Assembly: GCF_021730435.1 (NCBI RefSeq)
Contig: NZ_JABWGX010000012.1
Location: 62,001 to 126,000 of the forward strand
Direction of reading: 5' to 3'
Length of the DNA stretch: 64,000 bases
DNA from: Xanthobacter agilis
Lineage (GTDB): Bacteria > Pseudomonadota > Alphaproteobacteria > Rhizobiales > Xanthobacteraceae
The translations under genes were made by a program, and so were the position numbers. The first letter of the stretch is position 1. Every line of letters begins with the position of its first letter. The notes below the pieces were generated by a model. That model searched no databases. It was not told where the DNA came from and saw nothing but the letters and a program-made list of their open reading frames with translations. Of this stretch, positions 35,029 to 45,981 are shown in pieces.

Positions 35029-36213
35029 TCAGGAAAAATGCGCGAAATAGCGCGTGATGATCTCGCCATAGATGGTCGAAAGATCCTGAAGGTCGCGCAC
35101 CGAGGTCGCCTCGTCCACCTTGTGCATGGTCTGGCCGACGAGGCCGAACTCCACCACCGGGCACAGGTCCTTGATGAAACGCGCGTCGGAGGTGCCACCG
35201 GAGGTGGAGGCCTCCGGCCGCCGCCCGGTCACCGCCTCCACCGCCCCGGCGACCAAGTCCACGAACGGCCCCGGCGCGGTGATGAAGCTCTCGCTCGCGC
35301 CGGGCGGAAAGGTGAGGTCATAGGGTTCGCCGGCCGCATCCAGCCGACGGCGGATGTCCGCCTTCAGGCTGGCGAGGGAGAAGTGGTCGTTGAAGCGCAC
35401 ATTGAAACGCCCCGTGGCCTCCGCCGGAATGACATTGAAGGCGGTATTGCCCACGTCCACCGACACCAGTTCGAGATTCGACGGCGGGAAGAATGCGGAC
35501 CCCGCGTCGAGCGGCGCGGCGATCAGGCCCGACAGCAGGCGCACGAGCCGCGGCACCGGATTGTCGGCGAGGTGGGGATAGGCCACATGCCCCTGCACCC
35601 CCTGCACGCGGACCACGCCGGAAAGGCTGCCGCGCCGACCGATCTTGAAGACCTCCCCCAGCACCGCCGGATTGGTGGGCTCGCCGAGCACGCAATGGTC
35701 GAGGGTCTCGCCCTTGGCCTTCAACCATTCCACCACCTTCACCGTGCCGTCGAGGGCCGGCCCCTCCTCGTCACCGGTGATGAGGAAGGAGAGCGAACCC
35801 TTCCGGGGCTGCCCGTGGCGCAAGGCGGCGGCGAGGAAGGCGGCCACCGCGCCCTTCATGTCCACCGCGCCACGGCCGAACAGGCGACCGCCCGCGATCT
35901 CGCCCGAGAAGGGCCCATGGCTCCAGCGGGCGGCGTCGCCCACGGGCACCACGTCCACATGGCCGGCGAAGCACAGGTTGGGACCATCGGTGCCGATGCG
36001 CGCATAGAGATTGACCACCGGCACGCCGCCGGTGTCGAATGTGAGCCGTTCCACCCGATAGCCCGCATCCGCCAAAAGATCGGCCACGATGTCGAGGGCC
36101 GCCTGTGCCTGCGGGGTCACCGAAGGGGCGCGGATGAGCGCGGTGGCGAGCGCCACCGGGTCCAGCGCCTCGGCGGACGTCGCAACGGGCTTGACGGGAT
36201 CGGTCGAGGTCAT
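35029..36213 (-). CDS. dapE: Succinyl-diaminopimelate desuccinylase
   Basis: A 394-aa zinc M20-family enzyme that hydrolyses N-succinyl-L,L-diaminopimelate in lysine and peptidoglycan-precursor synthesis. Metal and catalytic motifs are [13 protein letters not shown] (His and Asp), [15 protein letters not shown] (bridging Asp), [13 protein letters not shown] (Glu pair) and a C-terminal [11 protein letters not shown] and [12 protein letters not shown]. The start is the ATG at 36213 ([13 protein letters not shown]). It is followed by the hydrolase gene and divergent from the MscS-type channel. Confidence 0.95.
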   Translation of the reverse strand: MTSTDPVKPVATSAEALDPVALATALIRAPSVTPQAQAALDIVADLLADAGYRVERLTFDTGGVPVVNLYARIGTDGPNLCFAGHVDVVPVGDAARWSHGPFSGEIAGGRLFGRGAVDMKGAVAAFLAAALRHGQPRKGSLSFLITGDEEGPALDGTVKVVEWLKAKGETLDHCVLGEPTNPAVLGEVFKIGRRGSLSGVVRVQGVQGHVAYPHLADNPVPRLVRLLSGLIAAPLDAGSAFFPPSNLELVSVDVGNTAFNVIPAEATGRFNVRFNDHFSLASLKADIRRRLDAAGEPYDLTFPPGASESFITAPGPFVDLVAGAVEAVTGRRPEASTSGGTSDARFIKDLCPVVEFGLVGQTMHKVDEATSVRDLQDLSTIYGEIITRYFAHFS

Positions 36214-36475
36214 CAAGGACACCTTCTCAGGGACGAGGACAGCGAGATCCTCCGGCGGCTCCCGAATTAGCGGGAACAGCCGCGGTGATGCCAGCGATTT
36301 CATCGCGCGGCCCCACGGAGGCCGGAAACGCGGGTTGGGTGAGGGACGATCTCCCGCATCCCGCGCCCGGCACACCGCGCGGTCCGCCGAAACCCGGCCA
36401 ATTGCGGCGTGGCGCCGGCCGCCGCCTTGAGTCTGCCGCGTTCTCGCGACAGGAACGCGCTGCCGGAGGTGAGGA

Positions 36476-39097
36476 ATGCGTTTGCCGAAAAAGCTGCTGG
36501 TCGCCGCCCTTGTGCTGTGGGCGGGCATGCTCGGAATGGACTTCGACGCCGGGGGGCAGCCCTCGCCCGCCGCCGCCCAGACTGCCGTGCAGCCCACTGC
36601 CACGGGCACCGAGGCGAAAAAGCCGGAAGGCCAGAAGCCGGACGCGCAGCCCGAGGCCGGCAAAGCGGCGGAAGCCGCAGCGCCGGCCGCGCCGCCCCCA
36701 CCGCCAAAGGCATTGCCGCCCGACCCGCTGGTCACCGCCGCGCGCGAGAAGATCGAAGCCAATCGCGCGGCCCTCGACGCCCTGGAGGCGGGATTGTCGG
36801 TGGAGGGCCTGCGCGCCAGCGATCTCGACGACCTGCGCGGGCGCCTCGACCCCATCCGGCGCGATCTTCAGCAACTGGCGGACGATATCGGCCCCCGCCT
36901 CGCCGACGCGCGGGTGCGGCTGAAGTCCATCCCACCCAAGCCGGGCGAGGGCGCGCCGCCCGAAGATCCTGGCGTGACCGCCGACCGCGATCGGCTGCAG
37001 AAGACCACCGGCGACCTCGATGCCGTGCTGGGGCCCATCCGCACCCTCGCCGACCGCGGCGCCCAGGCCACCGACCGCATCAGCGCGCGGCGGCGCGCCC
37101 TGTTCACGAGCCAGCTCTTCGAGCGCAGCGATTCCATCCTGGACCCCGGCCTGTGGGCGGCCGCCATCGCCGCCACCGGCTCCGAGGTGCATTCCACCCA
37201 GCTGCTCATCAGCGACTGGAGCACCTATGCCGCCCGCCGCCATGAGCCGCTGGCCCTCACCGGCATCCTGGTAGGCACCTTCCTGGTGGTTGCGCTGGTG
37301 GTGTTCGTGGGGCGCTGGCTGCGCGCGCGCCTGCGCACCCCACGGCCACCCGGTGGGGAAACCTTCACCCGGCTGCGCTCCGCCCGCGAAGCGCTCAAGG
37401 TATTGGTGCTCGAAGCCACCGTGGCGCCTGTCGCCACCGTCCTGTGCGTCAGCATCATCGATGCGTTCGAGATCATCCCGCCACGGGCGGACGATCTTGT
37501 TCACGGCATCGCCATCGCGATCATCATCAAGGCCATCGGCACCGGCGCGGCGCGGGCCATGCTGGCCCCCGGCGAACCCTGGCGGCGCATGCCGCCCATC
37601 TCCGACCGCGCCGCCGTGATCACCTTCCGCTATTTCTCCTGGGCGGTGTGGGCCCTGGTGGTGGCGGCCGTGCTCAATGCGCTGCACCGGGTGCTGTTCG
37701 TGCCGGTGGGCCTCACCGTCGTGACGAGCGCCATCATGGCGCTGCTGATCGCCGCCTTCATCGCCCGCTTCCTGCTCCATCTCGCGAGCTCCGAGGAAGA
37801 CGAGGAGGCTGCCGCCCAGAACGCCCCCCAAGCTGCGGAGACGGGCCGCGCCCAGGCTCATCCCATCGAGGGACGCCTCTGGGTGCGGTTCCTGGTGTGG
37901 CTGGTGGTGGCGCTGGTCATCGGCGCCCTCGTCACCGGCTATGTGAGCTTTGCCGCCTTCGTGGCGAGCCGCGTGGTGGTGGCGAGCGCCATCCTGGGCA
38001 TCCTCTACGTGCTCTACGGCCTGATCGACGCATTCTTCAGCACCGGGCTCGCCGCCGACACGCCCCGCGCGCGGCACCTCTCCAAGACGCTCGGCCTCAA
38101 GCCCGCCAACCTGGAGTTGATCGGCGTCATCGTCGCCGGGCTGCTGAAGCTGCTGCTGTTCATGGTCGCCGCCTTCCTCATCGTGGGAAGCTGGGGCGCC
38201 TCGTCCACCGATCTCATGGATACGATGGAGCGGCTGTCCTTCGGCATCCATGTGGGCAGCATCACCATCTCACTGTCGAGCGTGCTCTACGCGGCGATCT
38301 ATCTTCTGGTGGGCATCGTCATCGCGCGCGGCCTGCAAGGCTGGATCTCCGCCTCCCTGCTGCCGCGCACGGGACTGGAGCCGTCGCTGCAATCGTCCAT
38401 CTCCACCATCGTGGGCTATGTGGGCGTCATCATCGCCATCATGGGGTCCATGAGCGAGCTGGGGCTCAATCTGGAGAACATCGCCCTGGTGGCCGGCGCG
38501 CTCTCGGTCGGTATCGGCTTCGGCCTCCAGGCCATCGTGTCCAACTTCGTGTCGGGACTGATCCTCCTGGCGGAGCGGCCGATCCGGGTGGGCGACACCA
38601 TCAATGTGAAGGGCGAGGAAGGCTATGTGCGGCGGATCTCGGTGCGCTCCACCGAGATCGAGACCTTCGACCGGGCCTCGGTGATCGTGCCGAACACCGA
38701 CCTCATCACCGGCATGGTGAAGAACTGGACCCACGCCAACACCACCGGGCGCATCATCATCACGCTCAACGTCGCCTATGACGCGGACGCGGAGCAGGTG
38801 CGCGATATCCTGGTGTCCTGTGCCTGCACCCATCCCCAGGTGCTGCAGTCGCCGCCGCCGCGGGTGTTCCTCACCAAGTTCCTGGACTCCGGCATGGTGT
38901 TCGAGCTCCGGTGCGTGGTGGCGAATGTGGATTATTCGCTGACGGTGAAGAGCGACCTGCACTTCCAGATCCTGGCGAAGTTCCGCGCGGCCGAGATCGG
39001 GCTGGTGTCCCAGCCCTGGGCCTCCCTGGGCCGCGCGCCGACCGCCCTGGTACCGCAGCAGCCATCCGCCGGCGGCGCCCTGCCCGACGGCGCCTGA
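36476..39097 (+). CDS. Large MscS-family mechanosensitive channel (DUF3772 type)
   Basis: An 873-aa inner-membrane protein. A signal-like N-terminus ([17 protein letters not shown]) is followed by an Ala/Pro-rich stretch and a periplasmic helical domain (about residues 85-260, DUF3772-like). Several membrane helices (about 265-660) lead to a C-terminal MscS module with [32 protein letters not shown] and the beta domain [15 protein letters not shown]. It should open under membrane tension during hypo-osmotic shock. GGAGGTGAGG directly precedes the ATG. The size resembles MscK-like channels. Confidence 0.9.
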   Translation: MRLPKKLLVAALVLWAGMLGMDFDAGGQPSPAAAQTAVQPTATGTEAKKPEGQKPDAQPEAGKAAEAAAPAAPPPPPKALPPDPLVTAAREKIEANRAALDALEAGLSVEGLRASDLDDLRGRLDPIRRDLQQLADDIGPRLADARVRLKSIPPKPGEGAPPEDPGVTADRDRLQKTTGDLDAVLGPIRTLADRGAQATDRISARRRALFTSQLFERSDSILDPGLWAAAIAATGSEVHSTQLLISDWSTYAARRHEPLALTGILVGTFLVVALVVFVGRWLRARLRTPRPPGGETFTRLRSAREALKVLVLEATVAPVATVLCVSIIDAFEIIPPRADDLVHGIAIAIIIKAIGTGAARAMLAPGEPWRRMPPISDRAAVITFRYFSWAVWALVVAAVLNALHRVLFVPVGLTVVTSAIMALLIAAFIARFLLHLASSEEDEEAAAQNAPQAAETGRAQAHPIEGRLWVRFLVWLVVALVIGALVTGYVSFAAFVASRVVVASAILGILYVLYGLIDAFFSTGLAADTPRARHLSKTLGLKPANLELIGVIVAGLLKLLLFMVAAFLIVGSWGASSTDLMDTMERLSFGIHVGSITISLSSVLYAAIYLLVGIVIARGLQGWISASLLPRTGLEPSLQSSISTIVGYVGVIIAIMGSMSELGLNLENIALVAGALSVGIGFGLQAIVSNFVSGLILLAERPIRVGDTINVKGEEGYVRRISVRSTEIETFDRASVIVPNTDLITGMVKNWTHANTTGRIIITLNVAYDADAEQVRDILVSCACTHPQVLQSPPPRVFLTKFLDSGMVFELRCVVANVDYSLTVKSDLHFQILAKFRAAEIGLVSQPWASLGRAPTALVPQQPSAGGALPDGA

Positions 39098-39131
39098 GGC
39101 CGGCTCTCCCAAGGGGATTAACGCCCCCTAT

Positions 39132-39163
39132 ACCGGCCCGAGCGCACAAGCACCCGGGCCGGT
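39132..39163. terminator. Hairpin after the MscS-type gene
   Basis: ACCGGCCCG and CGGGCCGGT form a 9-bp stem with a 14-base loop, 35 bases after the channel gene stop. No T-tract. Confidence 0.4.
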
Positions 39164-39227
39164 CCGGCGCCCCGCGACATGGGGCGTCGCGTCCGTGCTG
39201 CCATTCGCCGTGTCACCAGGAGCCGCC

Positions 39228-39773
39228 ATGCGCGCCCTCAACTCCGCTCCGTCGCCGTTTCGCGGGAGCTGCCGCCGCGCCGGAATCGGCCTCGCCGTCG
39301 CCTTGATGCTCGCGGGTTGCGGCACCACCGATACCATCACCGAGCAGCCGGCCTTCTACACCAACCTCGCCAAGACCGGGAAACCGGTGGATGCGGAAGC
39401 CGCCGCCTCCATGATCTCCGATTACCGCACCGCCCGCGGCCTCTCTCCGGTGACCATCGACCCGGTGCTCAGCCAGGTCGCCCAGGGCCAGGCCAACGCC
39501 ATGGCGCGCGCCGACACGCTCTCCCACGAGGTGGGTGGACGCTCCTTCGTGCAGCGCATGAAGGCGTCGGGCTATGACGCCAAGCAGGCGGTCGAGAATG
39601 TGGGGGCGGGCTACCACACGCTTGCGGAAGCCTTCTCCGGCTGGCGCGATTCTCCCCCGCACAACAAGAACATGCTGACGCCGGGCGTGACCCGCATGGG
39701 CATCGCCACGGCCAATGCCCCCAATTCCAAATACAAGGTCTATTGGGCCCTGGTGCTCGCCCAGCCCGATTAA
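39228..39773 (+). CDS. CAP-domain (SCP-like) lipoprotein
   Basis: A 181-aa secreted protein with a lipoprotein signal peptide ending in the lipobox MLAGC (about residue 31) and a CAP/SCP domain. Typical elements are ISDYRTARGLSPVTIDP, ALANAMA-like AQGQANAMARADTLSHE, ENVGAGYHTLAEAFSGW and the PHNKNMLTPG motif. CAP proteins of bacteria are extracellular, of mostly unknown function (proteolysis or lipid binding have been proposed). AGGAG precedes the ATG at 39228. It stands alone between the channel gene and an acyl-CoA synthetase gene. Confidence 0.9.
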   Translation: MRALNSAPSPFRGSCRRAGIGLAVALMLAGCGTTDTITEQPAFYTNLAKTGKPVDAEAAASMISDYRTARGLSPVTIDPVLSQVAQGQANAMARADTLSHEVGGRSFVQRMKASGYDAKQAVENVGAGYHTLAEAFSGWRDSPPHNKNMLTPGVTRMGIATANAPNSKYKVYWALVLAQPD

Positions 39774-39893
39774 AGCGCCGTTGCGGCAACGCGGCAGGGC
39801 ATTTTGCGTCGCGGCAAACCAATCGTGGACCTTGTGCCGGCAAGCCGCTAGCGTGCCCGCCCGTTTCGACGGGCAAGGCATGGATTGCGACGG

Positions 39894-41492
39894 ATGCTGC
39901 CGGATATTCACGATTACGACGAACTGATCCGCGCCTTTCGCTGGGCGCTGCCCGGCAGCTACAACATGGCCGCCCACGCCTGCGACCAATGGGCGGCACG
40001 GGAACCGGGCCGCCCCGCCCTCTTCCTGCCCGTCGGCGACGGTTTTGCGCCCTTTTCCTATGGGGCGCTGTCCGCGCTCTCCAACCGGCTTGCCCATGCG
40101 CTGGCCGCCAAGGGGGTGACGGCGGGTGACCGGGTGGCCATCCTGCTGCCCCAGTCGGTGGAAGTGCTGGCCAGCCATTTCGCCGTCTACAAGCTCGGCG
40201 CCGTCGCGGTGCCGCTCGCGGGGGCGTTCGGGGTGGAGGCGATCGCCTACCGGTTGGAGGATTCCGGCGCGCGGGCCCTCATCACCGACGACGCCGGCCT
40301 CGCCAAGGTGGCGCACCGCCCGGAAGCCCTCGACCTGGTGGTGAACGTGGACGGCGCGCGCGACCGCGCCTTCGCCTTCACCGACCTCGTTGCCCGGGGC
40401 GCCGACCGCCCCACCGGCCTTGCCACCGGTCCCGACACGCCGGCACTGATGATCTACACCTCGGGCACCACCGGCCAGCCCAAGGGCGCCCTGCACGGCC
40501 ACCGGGTGCTGAAGCCCCATGTCAGCGGCGTGCGCTTCACCCACGATTTCCTGCCCCACGCCGGGGACCGCATGTGGACTCCGTCCGACTGGGCCTGGGC
40601 CGGGGGCCTGCTCAATACGGTATTGCCCGCGCTGGCGCTCGGGGTGCCGGTGGTGGTGCAGCCGCGTGGCAGGTTCGATCCGGAGGCCGCCTTCGCCCTC
40701 ATGGCGCGGGCCGGGGTGCGCAACGCCTTCATTCCCCCCACCGCGCTCAAGATGATGCGCGCCGTGCCCACCCCCAAAGCACGCCACGGCTTCGATCTGC
40801 GCACGGTGGGCTCGGCCGGCGAGGCGCTGGGGGCGGAAACCTTCGCCTGGAGCCGGGAGGCGCTGGGGGTACAGGTGAACGAGTTCTACGGGCAGACCGA
40901 GTGCAATTATGTGATCGGCTCCAATGCGGCGCTCGGAGTGTCGCGCGCGGGCGCCACCGGCAGGGCCATCCCCGGCCACGAGGTCTGCGTGCTGACCGAG
41001 GCCGGCACCCCCGCCGCGATCGGCGAGATGGGGCAAATCGCCGTGCGCACCGGCGATCCGGTGATGTTCCTGTCCTATTGGAACCGGCCGGAGGCCACGG
41101 CGGAAAAAGTGCGCGACGGCTGGTTCCTCACCGGCGACCTCGCCCGCCGGGACGCGGACGGTTATTTCCACTTCCTGGGCCGCGACGACGACATCATCAC
41201 CTCCGCCGGCTACCGCATCGGCCCGGCGGAGATCGAGGACGTGCTGCTGCGGCATCCGGCGGTGGCGCTGGCGGCGGCGGTGGGCAAGCCCGATCCGCTG
41301 CGCACCGAGATCGTCAAGGCGGTGCTGGTGCTGGCGCCGGGCCACAGCCCCTCGGACGCCCTCGTCGCCGACATCCAGGATTTCGTACGCACCCGGCTCG
41401 CGGCCTATGAATATCCGCGCGAGATCGTGTTCGCGGACGAGCTGCCCCTCACCACCACCGGCAAGGTCATCCGCCGCGCCCTGAGAGGCTGA
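39894..41492 (+). CDS. AMP-forming acyl-CoA synthetase
   Basis: A 532-aa adenylate-forming enzyme. P-loop IYTSGTTGQPKGAL, A5 NEFYGQTECNYV, A7 WFLTGDLARRDADGY, A8 GRDDDIITSAGYRIGPAEIE (split as GRDDDIITSAGYRIGP) and the A10 Lys in TTTGKVIRRALRG are all present. It activates a carboxylate to acyl-CoA; the pattern suits medium-chain or branched acids, but the substrate is not defined. The ATG at 39894 (MLPDIHDYDELI) is preferred to an upstream TTG. It is convergent with the aldolase gene. Confidence 0.9.
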   Translation: MLPDIHDYDELIRAFRWALPGSYNMAAHACDQWAAREPGRPALFLPVGDGFAPFSYGALSALSNRLAHALAAKGVTAGDRVAILLPQSVEVLASHFAVYKLGAVAVPLAGAFGVEAIAYRLEDSGARALITDDAGLAKVAHRPEALDLVVNVDGARDRAFAFTDLVARGADRPTGLATGPDTPALMIYTSGTTGQPKGALHGHRVLKPHVSGVRFTHDFLPHAGDRMWTPSDWAWAGGLLNTVLPALALGVPVVVQPRGRFDPEAAFALMARAGVRNAFIPPTALKMMRAVPTPKARHGFDLRTVGSAGEALGAETFAWSREALGVQVNEFYGQTECNYVIGSNAALGVSRAGATGRAIPGHEVCVLTEAGTPAAIGEMGQIAVRTGDPVMFLSYWNRPEATAEKVRDGWFLTGDLARRDADGYFHFLGRDDDIITSAGYRIGPAEIEDVLLRHPAVALAAAVGKPDPLRTEIVKAVLVLAPGHSPSDALVADIQDFVRTRLAAYEYPREIVFADELPLTTTGKVIRRALRG

Positions 41493-41509
41493 ACGGGGCC
41501 GCCCCGCGC

Positions 41510-42286
41510 CTATTCCCGGAACTGCCGGGCAAGGTCATCGGCCGCGCGCACCAGCAGCATCACGTCGATGCCCACCGCCGTGAACACCGCCCCCGCCGCC
41601 ATGTAGCGGCGCGCGAGCACGGGGTCGTTGGCGAGGATGCCGGGCCGGTTGCCGGCGGCAAGGATGCGGCGCATGCCGTCCTCCACCGCCGCCACCACGT
41701 CGGGATGTCGGGTCTGGTTCAGCAGGCCCATGGAGGCGGACAGGTCGCCGGGGCCGATGAAGACCCCGTCCACCCCGTCCACGGCGGCGATTTCTTCCAC
41801 CTTCTCCAAGGCCTCCACCGTCTCCACCTGCACCAGCACGCACATTTCCTCCTCGTGCCGGGTGAAATAGTCGCTCATGCGGCCAAAGGCGGTGGCCCGC
41901 ACATTGCTGGCAAAACCGCGGATGCCATGGGGCGGGTAGCGCGTGGCCGCCACCGCCGCCCGTGCTTCCTCGGCGCTCTGCACCATGGGCACGAGGATGG
42001 TGTCGGCGCCCACGTCGAGCACGCGCTTGATGATGACGGGATCGTTCCACGGCACCCGTACCACCGGATGGGCGGTGCCGCGCGCCATGGCCTGGAGCTG
42101 GGCCATCATGTCGGGCACGTCGCTGGGCGCATGCTCACCGTCGATCAACAGCCAGTCGAAGCCGGAGGCTGCTACCGCCTCGGCGGTCAGGGCGCTCGGA
42201 ATGGAGCACCACAGGCCGATCTGCTGGCGCCCCGCATGCAGCGCGCGCTTGAAGGGGTTTTCGGGACGGCGCATGGGCGTCTCCAT
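41510..42286 (-). CDS. HpcH/HpaI family class II aldolase
   Basis: A 258-aa metal-dependent aldolase. Motifs include GLWCSIPSALTAEAVAASGF, DWLLIDGEHAPSD, VLDVGADTILVPMVQSAEE, VQVETVEALE and VDGVFIGPGDLSASMG. The family cleaves 2-keto-3-deoxy or 4-hydroxy-2-oxo acids to pyruvate and an aldehyde. Candidates include 4-hydroxy-2-oxoheptanedioate and 2-keto-3-deoxy-sugar acid aldolases, and the neighbours do not decide between them. The start METPMRRPENPFKRAL lacks a strong ribosome-binding site; an internal ATG (MRRPENPF) is the alternative. Confidence 0.88.
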   Translation of the reverse strand: METPMRRPENPFKRALHAGRQQIGLWCSIPSALTAEAVAASGFDWLLIDGEHAPSDVPDMMAQLQAMARGTAHPVVRVPWNDPVIIKRVLDVGADTILVPMVQSAEEARAAVAATRYPPHGIRGFASNVRATAFGRMSDYFTRHEEEMCVLVQVETVEALEKVEEIAAVDGVDGVFIGPGDLSASMGLLNQTRHPDVVAAVEDGMRRILAAGNRPGILANDPVLARRYMAAGAVFTAVGIDVMLLVRAADDLARQFRE

Positions 42287-42361
42287 CCGGGTTCACGGGT
42301 CCGGCGCGGCCGGCTCCGCGCCGTCTCCTCATAACACCATCGCTCCGGCGGCGCAGGCCGG

Positions 42362-43060
42362 TCAGTCCCGCGATCCGAACAGCTTCATCTGCTGCGCGCG
42401 CACCGGGGCGAACGATTGCCGGTGGTGCCGGCACGGGCCGTGGGCGCGCAGGGCGGCCGCATGGAGCGCCGTGCCATAGCCCATGTGCCGCTCGAAGCCA
42501 TAGACCGGGAAGGCGGCGCCGAGCTGCACCATCAGCCGGTCGCGCACCACCTTGGCGACGATGGAGGCGGCGGCGATGGAGGCGACCAGACCATCGCCGC
42601 CGACGATGGCCTCCACCGCGCACGCCGCCTCGGGCGGGTCGTTGCCGTCCACCAGCAGCATGGCGGGCGGCCGGGGCAGGCCCGCCACCGCCTGAGCCAG
42701 CGCCCACAAGGTCGCCTGGCGGATGTTGTCGCGATCGATGCGCGCGGGCGGGGCGAGGCTCACCGCCACCTCGGCGGTGGCGCAGATCTCGGCATAGAGC
42801 GCCTCGCGCCGCTTGGCCGTGAGCTTCTTCGAATCATTGAGGCCGGCGGGCACATGGGCCGGATCGAGCACCACCGCGGCGGCCACCACCGGCCCGGCCA
42901 GCGGGCCGCGCCCCACCTCGTCCGCGCCGGCCACCGGGAGGATGCCGCGCGCCATGAGCGCCCGCTCGCGGCTGAAATCGAGGGCCCCGAAGCCGTCTGC
43001 TGCAGCGGCCCGCAGCCCATTTACGTCCGCCGATCCGGCGGTCTGCCGCCCCCTGGCCAT
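42362..43060 (-). CDS. rnhB: Ribonuclease HII
   Basis: A 232-aa enzyme that removes ribonucleotides and RNA from RNA-DNA hybrids. Catalytic acidic residues appear in [20 protein letters not shown] (split as [15 protein letters not shown] and E), [13 protein letters not shown] and the [15 protein letters not shown] motif (final Asp). The C-terminus has [17 protein letters not shown]. The start is the ATG at 43060, with GGAGGA 7 bases upstream. It overlaps nothing and is divergent from the metalloprotease gene. Confidence 0.95.
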   Translation of the reverse strand: MARGRQTAGSADVNGLRAAAADGFGALDFSRERALMARGILPVAGADEVGRGPLAGPVVAAAVVLDPAHVPAGLNDSKKLTAKRREALYAEICATAEVAVSLAPPARIDRDNIRQATLWALAQAVAGLPRPPAMLLVDGNDPPEAACAVEAIVGGDGLVASIAAASIVAKVVRDRLMVQLGAAFPVYGFERHMGYGTALHAAALRAHGPCRHHRQSFAPVRAQQMKLFGSRD

Positions 43061-43323
43061 GCCTGTCTCCTCCGCGCCCAGCGTCCGCGCCACGCCGCCG
43101 CGCCGCCGCGCCGCCGCGCCGCAGGGTGGTGGGCGCGCGGCGCGCGGTGTAACACAGATGGCGACGAGACGCCCGGCAGGAGAGCGGCTCCCCCGCAGCG
43201 ACACACCATCAGGCGAGACGCCGAATGGTCGATGCGACGCGGATGCCCGTCCACGCCCGGGAGCGGCGGATGACAGCGCCCGCACCCGGGGGCGATCCGG
43301 AACAAGGCGCAGGAGGCAGGCCG

Positions 43324-44229
43324 ATGCGTTGGGAGGACTATCGTTCCAGCGACAATGTGGAGGACCGGCGCGGCGCCGGCGGCGGCTTCCAGATGCCTGG
43401 CGGACGCGGCGGGCTCGGGATCGGCACCCTCATCATCGTCGGCCTGATCGGCTGGGCCCTGGGCATCAACCCGGCGGTGCTCATCGGCGGGCTCGAAGCC
43501 ATCAACGGCACCGGCGGCGGCCCGCAGCAGCAATATGCCCCGCAGCGGCAGGGCGGGCCGCAGAGCGCCAGCCAGGGCGCGCCGAGGGACCAGCTCGGCC
43601 GCTTCGCCGCCGCCGTGCTGGCCCAGACCGAGGACGTGTGGACCGACATTTTCCGCACCGACGGCAAGACCTATCAGGACCCCAAGCTGGTGCTGTTCTC
43701 CGGCGCCACCCGCTCCGCCTGCGGCGGGGCGCAATCGGCCATGGGGCCGTTCTATTGTCCGCTCGACCAGAAGGTGTATCTTGACCTCACCTTCTTCCAG
43801 GAGATGAAGCAGCGCTTCAACGCGCCCGGGGATTTCGCGGCCGCCTATGTGATCGCCCATGAGGTGGGCCACCATGTGCAGAACCTCATCGGCATCCTGC
43901 CGAAGGTGCAGCAGGCCCAGGCGCGGGCCAGCTCGCGGGCGGAGGCCAACGCCCTGTCGGTCCGGGTGGAGCTGATGGCCGACTGCCTCGCCGGGGTGTG
44001 GGCTTACCATGCCAACGCCCGCTACCGGATCCTGGAGGAAGGCGACGTGCAGGAGGCGCTCAACGCCGCCAGTTCCATCGGCGACGACACCCTGCAGAAG
44101 CGGTCCCAGGGCTATGCGGTGCCCGACAGCTTCACCCACGGCACCTCGCGCCAGCGCGTGGGCTGGTTCACACGGGGGCTCAAGAGCGGCTCCATGCAGC
44201 AGTGCAATACGCTCCAGGGGCCGATCTGA
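43324..44229 (+). CDS. Neutral zinc metallopeptidase, YpfJ family
   Basis: A 301-aa membrane-anchored protein of the YpfJ (putative neutral zinc metallopeptidase) family. The N-terminus [17 protein letters not shown] and the Gly-rich stretch are followed by one helix (about residues 33-55, [18 protein letters not shown]). The active site HEVGHH lies in [16 protein letters not shown], and a third ligand candidate in [22 protein letters not shown] precedes the ATG at 43324. The substrate and biological role are unknown. Confidence 0.92.
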   Translation: MRWEDYRSSDNVEDRRGAGGGFQMPGGRGGLGIGTLIIVGLIGWALGINPAVLIGGLEAINGTGGGPQQQYAPQRQGGPQSASQGAPRDQLGRFAAAVLAQTEDVWTDIFRTDGKTYQDPKLVLFSGATRSACGGAQSAMGPFYCPLDQKVYLDLTFFQEMKQRFNAPGDFAAAYVIAHEVGHHVQNLIGILPKVQQAQARASSRAEANALSVRVELMADCLAGVWAYHANARYRILEEGDVQEALNAASSIGDDTLQKRSQGYAVPDSFTHGTSRQRVGWFTRGLKSGSMQQCNTLQGPI

Positions 44230-44355
44230 GACGCGCCCGGATACAATTAGAAGAATACAATAATAACCATTGCACCTGGATACGGCCCCGCCCATGCTGC
44301 CTCCGCGCTCTGGTTGAAGAAGCCGCGCGCCGAGGAACGCGCCAGGGAAAACGCC

Positions 44356-45981
44356 ATGGACCAGCCGCGGATCGCCGATGAGGTGTATAATCAACCTCCG
44401 CCATTCGGCGACGTGAACCTCGCCACCCTCGACACGGCGCTGATGGAAAGCCATGCGGCGGCCGGCCATGCCGAGGCGGTCTGCGCAAGCGGCGCCGAAT
44501 GGGGCAGCATCGACCGGTTGGCGTTGGGGCGCCTGGCCAATGAGAACCCGCCGGTGCTGCACAGCCACGACCCGCAGGGCCGGCGCTGCGACATGGTGGA
44601 GTTCCATCCCGCCTATCACACGCTGATGGCGGCGAGCGCCGCTGGCGGGCTCCACTGCTCCGGATGGGACGTGACGCATCGCCCCCAGCACGGTCGCCGC
44701 GCGGCGCTTCTCTACCTCGTCGCCCAGGTCGAGGCGGGCCATGTGTGCCCCTTGACCATGACCCACGCCGCGCCCGCGGCGCTGGCGGCGAACCCCCAAT
44801 TGCTGCGCACCTTCCTGCCGCGCATCCGCTCGCGCCAGTACGACGGGCGCTTCCTGCCGTTCTGGGAAAAGGCCGGCGTCACCATCGGCATGGGCATGAC
44901 CGAGAAGCAGGGCGGCAGCGACGTGCGCGCCAATGCCACCCGCGCCGTCCGCATCCAAGCGGATGAATACGAGATCGCCGGCCATAAATGGTTCTTCTCC
45001 GCGCCCATGAGCGATGCCTTCCTGGTGCTGGCCCAGGCGCCGGCCGGGCTCACCTGTTTCCTGATGCCGCGGTTCCGGCCGGAGGGGACGCTGAACGGGC
45101 TGAAACTGATCCGGCTGAAGCCCAAGCTCGGCAACCGCTCCAACGCCTCGTCCGAGGTGGAGTTCGAAAGCGCCTTCGCCTGGCGCGTGGGCGAGGAAGG
45201 GCGCGGCGTGCGCACCATCCTGCAGATGGTCCAGTTGACGCGGCTCGACTGCGCGGTCTCCTCCGCCGGCCTGATGCGCATGGCCCTCACCCTGGCGCTG
45301 CACCACACCCGCCACCGCCGGGCCTTCCAGAAGAGGCTCGTGGACCAACCGGCCATGGCCCTGGTGCTGGCCGATCTGGCGCTGGAGGTGGAGGCCTCCA
45401 CCGCGCTCGCCCTGCGCCTTGCGTCACGCTTCGAGGAGGCCGGCCCCCTCGGCAAGGAGGCCGCGCACGCCCGACTGCTCACCCCGGCGGTCAAGTTCGC
45501 CTTATGCAAGGCCGCCCCCGCCTTCATCTTCGAGGCCATGGAGGCCCTGGGTGGCAACGGCTATGTGGAAGAGGGCATCATGCCGCGCCTCTACCGGGAA
45601 GCGCCGGTCAACGCCATCTGGGAGGGCTCGGGCAACGTGGTCGCCCTCGACCTGCTGCGCGGCGCAGGCCATGAGCCCGACGCGGTGCACACCCTCATCG
45701 CCGATCTGAAGGCCGACGCAGCCGGCCTGCCCGGTGTCGTGGCGGCCGCCGACGAGCTCAGCCGACTCATCGGCGCAGACACCCGGCCCGAGACCCATGC
45801 GCGGCGCGCGGCGCAGGCCCTCGCCACCCTCGCGGCGACAGCAGCACTTGCCAGGACCGCGCCGCCGGCCATTGCCGAAGCCTTCGCCGCCACCCGTCTC
45901 GCCCAGCCCCGCGGCCTCTACGGCACCAACGACGTCTACAACGTGCGGGACCTGCTGATTTCGCGGGCCCTTGCCGCCTGA
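44356..45981 (+). CDS. AidB-like acyl-CoA dehydrogenase
   Basis: A 541-aa flavoprotein of the AidB-like acyl-CoA dehydrogenase branch, longer than ordinary ACADs. It shows NQPPPFGDVNLATLD at the N-terminus (an AidB hallmark), CPLTMTHAAPAALAANP, GMGMTEKQGGSDVRANATRA (split at KQGGSDVRA) and EALGGNGYVEEGIMPRLYRE (split at LGGNGYVEEG). E. coli AidB belongs to the adaptive response to alkylation damage, with modest isovaleryl-CoA dehydrogenase activity. The start at ATG 44356 follows AGGGA. An AT-rich stretch (44241-44270) upstream probably holds the promoter. Confidence 0.9.
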   Translation: MDQPRIADEVYNQPPPFGDVNLATLDTALMESHAAAGHAEAVCASGAEWGSIDRLALGRLANENPPVLHSHDPQGRRCDMVEFHPAYHTLMAASAAGGLHCSGWDVTHRPQHGRRAALLYLVAQVEAGHVCPLTMTHAAPAALAANPQLLRTFLPRIRSRQYDGRFLPFWEKAGVTIGMGMTEKQGGSDVRANATRAVRIQADEYEIAGHKWFFSAPMSDAFLVLAQAPAGLTCFLMPRFRPEGTLNGLKLIRLKPKLGNRSNASSEVEFESAFAWRVGEEGRGVRTILQMVQLTRLDCAVSSAGLMRMALTLALHHTRHRRAFQKRLVDQPAMALVLADLALEVEASTALALRLASRFEEAGPLGKEAAHARLLTPAVKFALCKAAPAFIFEAMEALGGNGYVEEGIMPRLYREAPVNAIWEGSGNVVALDLLRGAGHEPDAVHTLIADLKADAAGLPGVVAAADELSRLIGADTRPETHARRAAQALATLAATAALARTAPPAIAEAFAATRLAQPRGLYGTNDVYNVRDLLISRALAA